From Actinomycetota bacterium (GTDB taxonomy: Bacteria; Actinomycetota; Actinomycetes; Actinomycetales; Dermatophilaceae): DNA of 64,000 bases. The translations under genes were made by a program, and so were the position numbers. A model generated the notes under the pieces. The model was given only the letters and a program-made list of their open reading frames with translations. It was not told the origin of the DNA and did not search any database. The DNA is taken from contig JAIUNK010000006.1 in NCBI GenBank assembly GCA_020161845.1, forward strand, positions 62,001 through 126,000. The letters are read 5' to 3'. Position 1 is the stretch's first letter; each line of letters opens with the position of its first letter. Below are positions 35,291 to 43,512 of this stretch, piece after piece.

Positions 35291-35752
35291 ATGACCGACG
35301 ACACCCGATGGCTGGACGAGGAGGAGCAGCACGCCTGGCGGGTCTACCTGCGCGGCACCGCGCTGGTCATGGAGACCCTCGACCGGGACCTGCAACAGCA
35401 CGGCGTCTCGCTGTCCGAATACGAGATCCTCGCCCTCATCTCCGAGTCGCCCGAGCGGCATCAGCGCATGTCGACCCTGGCCGCCGCGGTGGTCCAGTCC
35501 CGCAGCCGGCTCACCCATACGGCCGCGCGGCTGGAGCGGCGGGGCTGGGTGCAGCGGCGGCAGAGCCCGCACGACAAGCGCGGCGTCGAGCTGTGCCTGA
35601 CCGAGGAGGGGTACGCCGTGGTCGCGCGGCTCGCGCCCATTCACGTGGCCGGGGTCCGGCGCGTGCTGATGGGCCCGCTGGGGCGCCGGTCGTTCCTGCG
35701 GCTGGGGGCCCTGCTGGACACGGTGGCCAACGGGCCGGCAGGCGCCGAGTGA
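35291..35752 (+). CDS. MarR-family transcriptional regulator
   Basis: 153 residues with the MarR winged helix (LSEYEILALISESPERHQRMSTLAAAVVQSRSRLTHTAARLERRGWVQRRQSPHDKRGVELCLTEEG). Recognition helix and wing (SPHDKRGV) are typical. Its ligand and targets are unknown; the ~150-bp gap upstream could hold its operator, for example around GTGGGTGTTACACCTGGG at about 35212. Confidence 0.85.
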   Translation: MTDDTRWLDEEEQHAWRVYLRGTALVMETLDRDLQQHGVSLSEYEILALISESPERHQRMSTLAAAVVQSRSRLTHTAARLERRGWVQRRQSPHDKRGVELCLTEEGYAVVARLAPIHVAGVRRVLMGPLGRRSFLRLGALLDTVANGPAGAE

Positions 35753-35812
35753 CGCGCCGGTGCGCGGCCGGCCGTCCAGGAAAGCCACAGCCGCCCCGGA
35801 TAGGCTGATCGG

Positions 35813-36445
35813 GTGTCCACCTCTGCACCCGCCTCGGGGTCTCGGCGAACCGTGAAGAGGCATCATCTGGTCGAGTTCATCCAGTTCGGGCTGGTCGGCG
35901 GCTCCGGATTCGTCGTCAACATGGTGACGTTCATCGTGCTCACCAAGGTGTTCGCGGCGGCGCCGGGGACCGACCACGAGGTGCTCTTCCCGCTGTTCCT
36001 GTTCGACAAGAACTTCCGCGTCTACCACCTGCTCTCGACGATCGCGTTCGTGATCGCCAATATCTGGAACTTCGAACTCAACCGGGCCTGGACGTTCCGC
36101 AAGGGCGGCAAGTCCAGCCGCAAGAGGTTCAGCCGCTATTTCCTGATCGGCGCGGCCGCCCAGGTCGTGGGCCTGGTGATCATGTCCTTCCTGCTGCACC
36201 CGAATTCCCCGATCGCCCTGCCCCGGGATGTCTTCGATGACTCCACGGGGTTGCGGACGGCGAAGTACTGGGCGCAGCTGATTCAGATCATCGCCACCAT
36301 GCCGGTGTCCTTCGTGCTGCAGAAGCTGTGGACGTTCGCCGCGCACGAGGGCCCGGAGGATGCGGCGATGCCGCGCTCCGAGCAGGAGCTGGCCGCGCCG
36401 GACGTGCCGCCCCGGCCCACCCCGGAGCCCACCGCCCGCGGCTGA
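35813..36445 (+). CDS. GtrA-family membrane protein
   Basis: 210 residues with four hydrophobic segments (QFGLVGGSGFVVNMVTFIVL; HLLSTIAFVIANIWNFELNRAWTF; YFLIGAAAQVVGLVIMSFLL; QLIQIIATMPVSFVLQKLWTF), the GtrA pattern of putative polyprenyl-linked sugar flippases. GTG start 6 nt after a -10 TAGGCT (leaderless). The C-terminal ~35 residues are a Pro/Glu-rich cytoplasmic tail. The last codons and stop fall in a 32-bp sequence repeated 976 bp downstream. Confidence 0.85.
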   Translation: MSTSAPASGSRRTVKRHHLVEFIQFGLVGGSGFVVNMVTFIVLTKVFAAAPGTDHEVLFPLFLFDKNFRVYHLLSTIAFVIANIWNFELNRAWTFRKGGKSSRKRFSRYFLIGAAAQVVGLVIMSFLLHPNSPIALPRDVFDDSTGLRTAKYWAQLIQIIATMPVSFVLQKLWTFAAHEGPEDAAMPRSEQELAAPDVPPRPTPEPTARG

Positions 36446-36464
36446 GGGGACTGAACCCCACCGC
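36433..36464 (+). repeat. Left copy of a 32-bp direct repeat (att-like)
   Basis: This copy spans the last codons of the GtrA gene, its stop codon and 19 following bases. It is identical at 31 of 32 positions to 37409-37440. Between the two copies lie the TGTGGATAAC motif, the AbiEi-like gene and the inverted repeat. Confidence 0.85.
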
Positions 36465-36510
36465 GTCGTGGGGGACGCCAGCAGTCGCCATCGGTCTCGT
36501 GGCGGCACCT

Positions 36511-36520
36511 GTGGATAACT
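36511..36520 (+). promoter_or_regulatory. TGTGGATAAC motif before the second AbiEi-like gene
   Basis: Same 10-mer as at 5078, here 47 bp before the ATG at 36558. The bases from the motif to the ATG are also partly alike (CTGG-CAC-TG-TCC just before the ATG in both), so the two genes share an upstream region and not only the 10-mer. Confidence 0.55.
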
Positions 36521-36557
36521 TCGGCACGGTCTGCAGCGCCTGGGCCACAGTGTCCCC

Positions 36558-37304
36558 ATGCCTTGGCGTCAACACCTCGTCGATCACATCGCTTGGCACG
36601 GTGGGACCGCTCGGCGAGCCGAGCTGCGGGTCTTTACCAAGCGTCAGCTGGCCGAGGCCGTCCGGTTGGGGGTGGCCGTTCGTGATGCGCCCGGTCGCTA
36701 CAGCCTCCCGGACGCCGACCGCGATCTGCGCATGGCCCGCCGCCTCTGCGGCGCCCGATCGCACCGGAGTGCGGCGCTGGCTCATGGCTGGGGCGTGGCC
36801 ACCAGGCCCCAGCGTCCCGAGTTGGTCGTTCCGCGGGGACGCCGAGTGAGCTCATCCGATCAGCGCGGCAGCGACGTGCACTGGCGCGACCTGAGTGCAC
36901 GCGAGGTGCGCCTCGGGGTCACGAGCCCGCTGCGGACCGTCCTGGACTGTTGCCGCGATCTACCGTTCGAGGAGGCTCTGCCGGTCGCAGATTCGGCGTT
37001 GCGCGCTCGCGCGGTGACGGCCGAGGAACTGACGGCGGCGGCAGAGCGGTGCCGAACGAAGGGGGCCGCCGCCGTCCGGAGGGTTGCCCGGCACGCCACG
37101 GCCAAGGCGGCCAACCCGTTCGAGTCGCGATTACGCGCGATCTGCGCCGGGCTGCGCGGTCTCGCGGTCGAGCCCCAGGTGGGCATCGGTCGCCCGGGGT
37201 TCGTCGCGGTGGTGGCGCAACGCGAGCACGCCTCCGTGCAGCGCCGCCCCGCGTGGCGGTCCAGCGTGCTCGCCGTCGGCGAGCCGGCCATCCTGTCGGC
37301 GTGA
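36558..37304 (+). CDS. AbiEi-like protein lacking the DUF559 nuclease domain
   Basis: 248 residues, paralogous to the protein at 5127: matching N-terminal winged helix (HGGTARRAELRVFTKRQLAEAVRLG), PELVVPRGRR, TSPLRTVLDCCRDLPFEEALPVADSAL and AAANPFESRLRAI. After VEPQVGIGRPGF it diverges and stops, so the LVLECDGYEFH nuclease core is absent; no other frame restores it. It is either a degraded copy or a nuclease-free DNA-binding version. The whole gene sits inside 32-bp direct repeats. Confidence 0.65.
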   Translation: MPWRQHLVDHIAWHGGTARRAELRVFTKRQLAEAVRLGVAVRDAPGRYSLPDADRDLRMARRLCGARSHRSAALAHGWGVATRPQRPELVVPRGRRVSSSDQRGSDVHWRDLSAREVRLGVTSPLRTVLDCCRDLPFEEALPVADSALRARAVTAEELTAAAERCRTKGAAAVRRVARHATAKAANPFESRLRAICAGLRGLAVEPQVGIGRPGFVAVVAQREHASVQRRPAWRSSVLAVGEPAILSA

Positions 37305-37306
37305 CC

Positions 37307-37383
37307 GTCCCCCGCGACGATCAATACCCCTCGATTCGCCGGTTTTCGGGGGCAAAACCGAGGTATTGATCGTCGCGGGGGAC
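37307..37383. repeat. 22-bp perfect inverted repeat, 33-bp spacer
   Basis: Arms 37307-37328 and 37362-37383 are exact complements (left arm starts GTCCCCCGCGACGATCAATA). The loop holds a nested CGGTTTT/AAAACCG stem. It begins 3 bp after the gene's stop codon. Outer ends GTCCC...GGGACATC match the inverted repeat at 6042-6172 although the arm cores differ. It could act as a bidirectional terminator or as a recognition structure. Confidence 0.88.
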
Positions 37384-37408
37384 ATCGACTACCGACGCCG
37401 GGTCGTCA

Positions 37409-37440
37409 CGCCCGCGGCTGAGGGGGCTGAACCCCACCGC
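37409..37440 (+). repeat. Right copy of the 32-bp direct repeat (att-like)
   Basis: 31 of 32 bases match 36433-36464. It lies in intergenic sequence 60 bp before hemL and 25 bp after the inverted repeat, closing a ~976-bp unit. Confidence 0.85.
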
Positions 37441-37499
37441 CCCGCCGCAGCCCGGGGCCCCGGGCTGAGACGACCGTCCCGATGGGCGAGGATGGGGCC

Positions 37500-39041
37500 A
37501 TGTCCGTCGCACCGCCCCCAGCTCCCGACCGTCCCGGCCATTCCGACCGTGCCGACGGTGCAGACCGTGCCGGCCAGGCCCCCGCGAGGCCCTATCCCTA
37601 CGACGCGCCCGCGTCGGCGGCCCTCATGGAGCGCGCCCAGCGGGTCATCCCGGGCGGGGTCAACTCGCCGGTACGGGCCTATCGCGCGGTCGGCGGCACG
37701 CCCCGGTTCATGGCCTCGGCGCGCGGGGCCTGGCTGACCGATGCGGACGGGCGCCGCTACGTCGACATGGTCGGCAGCTGGGGCCCGATGATCCTCGGCC
37801 ACGCCGACCCCCGAGTTCTGGACGCCGTCCGCGAGGCGGCGGCCCAGGGGTTCTCGTTCGGGACGCCGAGCGAGAACGAGGTCGCCCTGGCCGAGGAGAT
37901 CGTGGCGCGGGTCGCCCCGGTGGAACAGGTGCGCTTGGTCAGCTCGGGCACCGAGGCGACGATGTCGGCAGTTCGGCTGGCCCGCGGCGCGACCGGCCGC
38001 TCCACGATCGTGAAGTTCGCGGGCTGCTATCACGGTCACGTCGACGCGCTGCTGGCGCATGCCGGCTCGGGGGTGGCCACGTTCGCGCTGCCGGACTCGG
38101 CCGGCGTCCCGGCCAGCGCGGCGGGGGAGACGATGGTGCTCCCCTTCAACGACGTCGCCGCGCTGGAGGCCGCCTTCGCCGAGCACGGCTCCCGCATCGC
38201 CGCCGTCATCACCGAGGCCGCACCGGGCAACATGGGCGTCGTACCGCCGGCGCCGGGTTGGACCGCCGCGCTGCGCCGGGTCAGTCGCGCGCACGGGGCG
38301 CTGCTCATCAGCGATGAGGTGATGACGGGGTTCCGGTGCTCCCGGGCCGGGTGGTACGGCCTGGAGGGCCCCTACGACGTACGGGTTGCGCCACCGGGCG
38401 ATGGCACGGCGGGGACGGCCGGCGCGGGCGCCGCACCGGACGCGGTGCTGACTCGTGGCGCTCCGGTCGATCATGGCGCCCCGGACCTTTTCACCTTCGG
38501 CAAGGTGATGGGGGGCGGCTTCCCCGCGGCCGCGTTCGGCGGCCGGGCCGAACTCATGGAGCTGCTGGCCCCGACCGGGCCCGTCTATCAGGCCGGCACC
38601 CTGTCGGGGAACCCGGTCGCCACCGCCGCCGGGCTCGCCACGCTGCGGGCCTGCGACGACGCCGTCTATGCCCGCCTGGACACCGCCGCGCGGGCCATCG
38701 CCGACGGCGCCAGCGCCGCCCTGGCCGCGCAGGGTGTGCCGCACGCCGTGCAGTGGGCGGGCAGCATGTTCAGCGTCTTCTTCACGCAGGGGCCGGTCAC
38801 CAACTACGACCAAGCGCGCGCCCAGGACCTCGACGCCTTCCGGGCGTTCTTCCACGCGATGCTGGCCGCCGGGGTGCACCTGCCGCCGAGCGCCTTCGAG
38901 GTGTGGTTCGTCTCCGCGGCGCACGACGATGCGGCGGTCGAGGCCGTCCTGGCGGCGCTGCCCGAAGCGGCCCGCGCCGCCGCCCGCGCCTCTACCCGCG
39001 CCTCCGCCGGCGCATCCGCCCGTGACAGCATGGGCGCATGA
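37500..39041 (+). CDS. hemL: Glutamate-1-semialdehyde 2,1-aminomutase
   Basis: 513 residues of a PLP class-III aminotransferase: [51 protein letters not shown] and the Schiff-base Lys in [18 protein letters not shown]. It converts GSA to ALA, completing the C5 route begun by HemA. Longer than the usual 430-450 aa because of a ~38-residue N-terminal extension, an internal insertion (~297-325, rich in Gly/Ala) and an Ala/Ser-rich tail. ATG at 37500. Confidence 0.94.
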   Translation: MSVAPPPAPDRPGHSDRADGADRAGQAPARPYPYDAPASAALMERAQRVIPGGVNSPVRAYRAVGGTPRFMASARGAWLTDADGRRYVDMVGSWGPMILGHADPRVLDAVREAAAQGFSFGTPSENEVALAEEIVARVAPVEQVRLVSSGTEATMSAVRLARGATGRSTIVKFAGCYHGHVDALLAHAGSGVATFALPDSAGVPASAAGETMVLPFNDVAALEAAFAEHGSRIAAVITEAAPGNMGVVPPAPGWTAALRRVSRAHGALLISDEVMTGFRCSRAGWYGLEGPYDVRVAPPGDGTAGTAGAGAAPDAVLTRGAPVDHGAPDLFTFGKVMGGGFPAAAFGGRAELMELLAPTGPVYQAGTLSGNPVATAAGLATLRACDDAVYARLDTAARAIADGASAALAAQGVPHAVQWAGSMFSVFFTQGPVTNYDQARAQDLDAFRAFFHAMLAAGVHLPPSAFEVWFVSAAHDDAAVEAVLAALPEAARAAARASTRASAGASARDSMGA

Positions 39042-39063
39042 GCGGGCATCAGGCGGGTCGGGC

Positions 39064-39699
39064 ATGAGCGGGCGCACCATCGTGCACCTGCTGCGCCACG
39101 GCGAGGTGCACAACCCGGAGGGGATCCTCTACGGCCGGTTGCCCGGCTACCGGCTCTCGGAGCGGGGCCGCGCGATGGCCGACTTGGCCGCCGCGCACCT
39201 GGCGGGCCGGGACGTCACGGTGCTGGCGTCCTCGCCGATGGAACGGGCCCAGGAGACCGCCGCGCCGCTGGTGGCGCAGTTCGGCGTACCGCTGCGCATC
39301 GACGATCGGCTGATCGAGGCCAAGAACGCCTTCGAGGGGCAACGGTTCAGCGCCGCCAAGCTCGCCGCGCCCGCCATGTGGCCCCGCCTGTTCAATCCGT
39401 GGCGGCCCAGCTGGGGCGAGCCGTACGTGCAGATCGCCGGGCGGATGCGCGCCGTCGTCGAGGCGGCTCGGGTGGCCGCCCGCGGGCACGAGGCCGTGCT
39501 GGTCAGCCATCAGCTGCCCATCGAGATCCTGCGCCGCTTCGTCGAGGGCGAGCGGCTCTGGCACGACCCCCGCAACCGGCGCTGCCAGCTCGCCTCGGTG
39601 ACCTCGCTCGAATACGACGGCGACAACTTGCAGTCGGTGGTCTACGCCGAGCCGGCCTGGAGTCTCTACCCGGGCGCCACCGAGGTGCCGGGGGCATGA
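39064..39699 (+). CDS. Histidine phosphatase (phosphoglycerate mutase-like, Rv0525)
   Basis: 211 residues: catalytic RHG in VHLLRHGEVHNPEG, SSPMERAQETA, conserved Glu in LIEAKNAFEGQ, and second catalytic His in VLVSHQLPIE. The same gene sits between hemL and resA in M. tuberculosis. It dephosphorylates an unknown phosphate ester. ATG at 39064; ATGA overlap with resA. Confidence 0.88.
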   Translation: MSGRTIVHLLRHGEVHNPEGILYGRLPGYRLSERGRAMADLAAAHLAGRDVTVLASSPMERAQETAAPLVAQFGVPLRIDDRLIEAKNAFEGQRFSAAKLAAPAMWPRLFNPWRPSWGEPYVQIAGRMRAVVEAARVAARGHEAVLVSHQLPIEILRRFVEGERLWHDPRNRRCQLASVTSLEYDGDNLQSVVYAEPAWSLYPGATEVPGA

Positions 39700-40283
39700 A
39701 CCCGCGACCGGTCCGCCACCTCGGGGCGATGCTCGCCGCGGCGATGCTGGGCGCCGCACTGGTGGCCGGTTCGGGGGGCTGCGCCACGCCGCCCACGGGG
39801 GGTTCCACCGTGGTCGAGACCGGCGGCATCGAACGGATCGCCGCGAGCCAGCGCGCCGCGCCGGTGAAGCTCGACGGGAGGCTGCTGGACGGTACGCCGT
39901 GGCGCCTTGCCGACCAGGCCGGCAAGGTCGTCGTGGTCAACGTGTGGTACAGCACCTGTGGTCCCTGCGAGGCCGAGATGCCCTTGCTGGAACGGGCCTG
40001 GAAGCAGCTCTCCGCCAAGCATCCCGACCTGCGCTTCATGGGGATCGACTTCGGGGAAAGCCCGGAGAGCGGCAAGAGCGCCCTGGCGCGCTACGGCACG
40101 ACGTACCCGAGCCTGTCCGACGAGAGCCGCACCCTCACCCTCGGCCTGCAGGGCAAGGCCAATGCGACCCCGACCACGCTCGTGCTGGACCGGCAGGGCC
40201 GGATCGCGGCGCGCGTCACCGGGGCCGTGACCAGTGAGTCCACGCTGGTCGGACTCATCGAGGACGTCCTGGCGGAGTCCTGA
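39696..40283 (+). CDS. resA: ResA/TlpA-type thiol-disulfide lipoprotein
   Basis: 195 residues. Signal segment (MLAAAMLGAALVAGSGG then Cys29) suggests membrane anchoring by lipid. The thioredoxin domain shows VVNVWYSTCGPCEAEMP with C88-GP-C91, then NATPTTLVLDRQGRI with the cis-Pro loop. It reduces apocytochrome c heme-binding Cys residues outside the membrane. First of resA-ccdA-resB-ccsB. Confidence 0.92.
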   Translation: MNPRPVRHLGAMLAAAMLGAALVAGSGGCATPPTGGSTVVETGGIERIAASQRAAPVKLDGRLLDGTPWRLADQAGKVVVVNVWYSTCGPCEAEMPLLERAWKQLSAKHPDLRFMGIDFGESPESGKSALARYGTTYPSLSDESRTLTLGLQGKANATPTTLVLDRQGRIAARVTGAVTSESTLVGLIEDVLAES

Positions 40284-41065
40284 TGGGTGGGCTGGCGCCG
40301 ATGCCGCTGGAGGTTTCCACGACCCTGGTCGACGGGAACCTCCTGCTGGCCGGCCTGATCGCGGCCGCGGCCGGGATCGTCTCGTTCGCCAGCCCGTGCG
40401 TGCTGCCGCTGGTGCCGGGGTTCCTCGGATATGTCACGGGGTTGTCCGGGGGCGGGGCGCGGGACGGGTACGCCGTGGCGCCGGGACGCCGGCGGGTGCT
40501 GACCGGCGCGGCCCTGTTCGTGCTGGGCTTCTCCGCGGTGTTCCTGTCCGGGATCCTGCTGGCCACGGCGCTGGGGATGGCGTTGCGGGAGCATTACCGC
40601 GCGGTCTCGATCGTCGGCGGGGTCGTCGTCATCGCGTTGGCGCTGGTGTTTCTCGGGGTGGGCGCCCAGGGGAGTTGGGCGCCCCGGTGGCGGCCCGCGG
40701 TCGGGCTGGCGGGAGCCCCGCTGCTGGGGATCGTGTTCGCGGTGGGTTGGGCGCCGTGCATGGGCCCCACCCTCGGGGTGATCATGACGCTGGCCACGAC
40801 GACCGGCGGCGGCTCGGTGGGGCGGGGGGCCGCGCTGGGCGCCGCGTACTGCCTGGGCCTGGGCTTGCCGTTTCTGCTGGTTGCGGCCGGGTTCTCGTGG
40901 GCGACGCGGGCGTCGGGATGGCTACGGCGACACCATCGCGGGCTGCAGCTCTTCGGCGGGGCGCTGCTGCTGGCCGTCGGGGTGCTGCTGGTGACCGGCC
41001 TGTGGGACACCGTGGTGTTCTGGTTGCAGGCGCACCTGATCGGGGGCTACGTCACCCCGTTGTAG
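40283..41065 (+). CDS. ccdA: Thiol-disulfide electron carrier CcdA
   Basis: 260 residues with six membrane helices; redox Cys in SFASPCVLPLVPGFLGYVTGL and VGWAPCMGPTLGVI are the CcdA/DsbD-beta signatures. It passes electrons from cytoplasmic thioredoxin to ResA. ATG overlaps the resA stop by one base. The 3' end overlaps the convergent vapC gene by 14 bp. Confidence 0.94.
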   Translation: MGGLAPMPLEVSTTLVDGNLLLAGLIAAAAGIVSFASPCVLPLVPGFLGYVTGLSGGGARDGYAVAPGRRRVLTGAALFVLGFSAVFLSGILLATALGMALREHYRAVSIVGGVVVIALALVFLGVGAQGSWAPRWRPAVGLAGAPLLGIVFAVGWAPCMGPTLGVIMTLATTTGGGSVGRGAALGAAYCLGLGLPFLLVAAGFSWATRASGWLRRHHRGLQLFGGALLLAVGVLLVTGLWDTVVFWLQAHLIGGYVTPL

Positions 41066-41468
41066 GCGATTCGGGCTGGTCCACTGCCACGCCTGCGATG
41101 CGGGCGAGCCGGTCGAGGTCTTGGTCCGCGTGCAGCAGGGTGGCGGACGTGCGCCAGGCCACCGCCGCGATGAGGCAGTCGATCAGCCCGCGCGGGGTGA
41201 CGCCCTGGCGGCGGCACCGGCGATACAACGTGGCCGCCGTGGCGAAGTCGGCGGCGGGCTCCAGCGGGAGCAGCGCGAACCGGCCAAGCAGGCGGCGCAG
41301 GTCCCGCTCGCGGGCGTCGGAGCGGGCTCCCGCCAGGACCTCCATGACGACGGGTTCGGTGGTCGCGATGGGGCCGTCCATGCCGATCAGCTCGGTGAGC
41401 CGACGGTCGACGGGGCTGCCGGTGGCACGGTCGTATTCCACCCAGGCCGAGGTGTCGACCAGGATCAT
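41052..41468 (-). CDS. VapC-type PIN toxin
   Basis: 138 residues: D5 (MILVDTSAWV), E43 (VVMEVLAGAR), D97 (GLIDCLIAAVA) and D115/D117 (LLHADQDLD) form the PIN metal site. It is coded against the flow of the cytochrome c operon and its stop lies inside the ccdA 3' end. ATGA overlap with vapB. It likely cleaves a specific tRNA or rRNA site. Confidence 0.92.
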   Translation of the reverse strand: MILVDTSAWVEYDRATGSPVDRRLTELIGMDGPIATTEPVVMEVLAGARSDARERDLRRLLGRFALLPLEPAADFATAATLYRRCRRQGVTPRGLIDCLIAAVAWRTSATLLHADQDLDRLARIAGVAVDQPESPTTG

Positions 41469-41671
41469 GCCGGGGCGTCGAGAGGCACGTCAGCAATGAC
41501 ATCGAAGGCCTGCGCGCCCCGCATGGCCAGCGCCTCCGCACGGCTCATCGGTTGCCCGGCGAGGGTTCGTAGGGCCAGGTCGACGGCCTCTGTCTTGGTC
41601 CGCAGCCCATAGCGAGCCATGATGGCGCGGACGTGCTCGTCATCGATCTCGATGTTGGTCCGCGTGCGCAT
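41465..41671 (-). CDS. VapB-type ribbon-helix-helix antitoxin
   Basis: 68 residues beginning MRTRTNIEIDDEHVRAIMARYGLRTKTEAVDLALRTLAG, the VapB/DUF2191 ribbon-helix-helix, with an acidic C-terminus for toxin binding. A -10-like TACGAT (41683-41678) ends 6 nt before the ATG, so it is probably leaderless; no -35 is obvious. Confidence 0.9.
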   Translation of the reverse strand: MRTRTNIEIDDEHVRAIMARYGLRTKTEAVDLALRTLAGQPMSRAEALAMRGAQAFDVIADVPLDAPA

Positions 41672-41799
41672 ACACCAATCGTACACGCGCCCTGCGCCGA
41701 GCCGCGCGGAGCTCCGATCGGGGTCCCCGGCGGGGAGCCCGCGCCGCCCGGGCGCACTGAAGGAACCGTCCAGGTCCATGTGGCAGGCTGGGCGGCGCC

Positions 41800-43467
41800 A
41801 TGACCGAGACCACTGAAGCCATGCGCTCCGACCTGGGCAGCGGCATGCCCCGGCTGGGTCCCGTGGGCTGGCTGCGGTGGGCGTGGCGGCAGCTGACGAG
41901 CATGCGGACGGCGTTGTTCCTGCTACTCCTGGTCGCCGTCGCGGCCGTGCCGGGCTCGATCTTCCCGCAGCGCAACCTCGACGCAGGCCGGGTCGAGGAC
42001 TGGATCGCCGACCATCCCGGTGTCGCGCCGGTGCTCGACCGGATCGGTATGTTCGACGTGTTCTCCTCGCCGTGGTTCTCGGCGATCTATCTGCTGCTGA
42101 TGGCCTCCCTGGTCGGCTGCATCGTGCCGCGCACCCGCCAGCACCTGCGTGAACTGCGGGGTCGGCCACCCCGGGCGCCGCGGCGGTTGGATCGGCTGCC
42201 CAGCCACGCCGAGACGGTCGTGACCGGCACCCCGGACGACGTACTGGCCGCCGCCCGCGCCGCTCTCGGCCGTCGCTACCGGTTCCGCGGCGAGGACGCT
42301 GGATCCGACGCGGCCGCACGACCCGCCGACGCGCCCCAGACCGGGGAACGTGTGCTCTCCGCCGAGACCGGGCAGCTGCGTGAGACCGGCAATCTCGTCT
42401 TCCACGTCGCCCTGCTCGCGCTGATCGGGGCGCTGGCCTGGGGGCACCTGGTCGGCTGGCGGGCCGACCGGATCGTCCCGGTGGGGCAGTCGTTCGCGAA
42501 CACCGTGGCGGGCTACGACACGTTCAACCCCGGCCCGTGGGTGGACGCCTCGAGCCTGCAGCCGTTCACGGTGCGCTTCGACGCCCTCGACGTACGGTTC
42601 GAGTCCGACCCCCGCGCCGCCCAGCAGGTCGGCGCCCCGCGCGACTTCCGCGCCCAGACCACCGTGACGCAGCGGCCTGGCGCCGTTCCGGAGCAGCGGG
42701 TGCTCGCCGTGAACCAGCCGCTCGGCTTCGGCGGCACCCAGGTCTACCTGCTCGGCAACGGCTACGCCCCGACCATCACGGTGCGCGACGCCGCCGGCAC
42801 GGTGCTCTTCCGGGAGCAGGTGCCGTTCCTGCCGCAGGACAACATGTACACCTCGCTGGGTGCCGTGAAGGTGCCCGCCGCGCAGCCGACGCAGCTGGGG
42901 TTCGTGGGGTTGTTCCTGCCCACGGCCGGTACGGCGGCCGATGGCGGGCTGATCTCGACCTTCCCCGACCTGTCCAATCCGGCGCTGGTGCTGGCGGCGT
43001 ACGAGGGTGACCTGTTCCCCGGCGGCCGACCGCAGAACGTCTACGCCCTGGACACCGCCCGGATGACCCAGCTCAAGGACGAGGCGGGCCAGCCGGTGCG
43101 GCTCACGCTCGCGCCGGGACAGAGCGCGCAGCTGCCGGGGGGGCGGGGGAGCGTGACATTTGAGCGCACCGACCGTTGGGCGGGCATCTCCACGCGCTAC
43201 GACCCGGCCCGGCCGCTCGCGCTGGCCGCCGCGTTGACCTCGGCGCTCGGTCTGGTCGCGTCGCTGCTGATCCGGCGACGGCGGGTGTTCGTGCGGGTCA
43301 GCCCAGCCGAGCCGGCCCCGGACGGGGCGCCGCGCAGCCGGGTGGCGATCGGCGCGCTGGCGCGCAACGAGGACGCGGGCCTGGACGAGGCCGTCCGGCG
43401 CCTGGTGCGGCGCCTTGGGGGGGATTCGCCGGCGACCGGCGCCAGCGATGTCGGCCGGGCGGGATAG
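41800..43467 (+). CDS. resB: System II cytochrome c biogenesis protein ResB
   Basis: 555 residues. Membrane helices near 36-55 (MRTALFLLLLVAVAAVPGSIFPQR), 85-110 and ~205-225, a large extracytoplasmic domain (~225-480, NQPLGFGGTQVYLLGNGYAP), and a final helix near 490. ResB and CcsB form the heme-handling and ligation complex. ATG at 41800. It would be co-transcribed with ccdA but for the vapBC pair in the 735-bp interval. Confidence 0.93.
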   Translation: MTETTEAMRSDLGSGMPRLGPVGWLRWAWRQLTSMRTALFLLLLVAVAAVPGSIFPQRNLDAGRVEDWIADHPGVAPVLDRIGMFDVFSSPWFSAIYLLLMASLVGCIVPRTRQHLRELRGRPPRAPRRLDRLPSHAETVVTGTPDDVLAAARAALGRRYRFRGEDAGSDAAARPADAPQTGERVLSAETGQLRETGNLVFHVALLALIGALAWGHLVGWRADRIVPVGQSFANTVAGYDTFNPGPWVDASSLQPFTVRFDALDVRFESDPRAAQQVGAPRDFRAQTTVTQRPGAVPEQRVLAVNQPLGFGGTQVYLLGNGYAPTITVRDAAGTVLFREQVPFLPQDNMYTSLGAVKVPAAQPTQLGFVGLFLPTAGTAADGGLISTFPDLSNPALVLAAYEGDLFPGGRPQNVYALDTARMTQLKDEAGQPVRLTLAPGQSAQLPGGRGSVTFERTDRWAGISTRYDPARPLALAAALTSALGLVASLLIRRRRVFVRVSPAEPAPDGAPRSRVAIGALARNEDAGLDEAVRRLVRRLGGDSPATGASDVGRAG

Positions 43468-43512
43468 GCTGCCGGAAAGCCGCAGCACCCTCGATGTGTC
43501 GTGGATGGGGCC

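Noticed and set aside
37190..37304. A frameshift hiding the nuclease domain of the second AbiEi-like gene
   Set aside because: All three forward frames and the reverse strand were read; none gives the ECDGYEFH-type core, so it is deletion or replacement.
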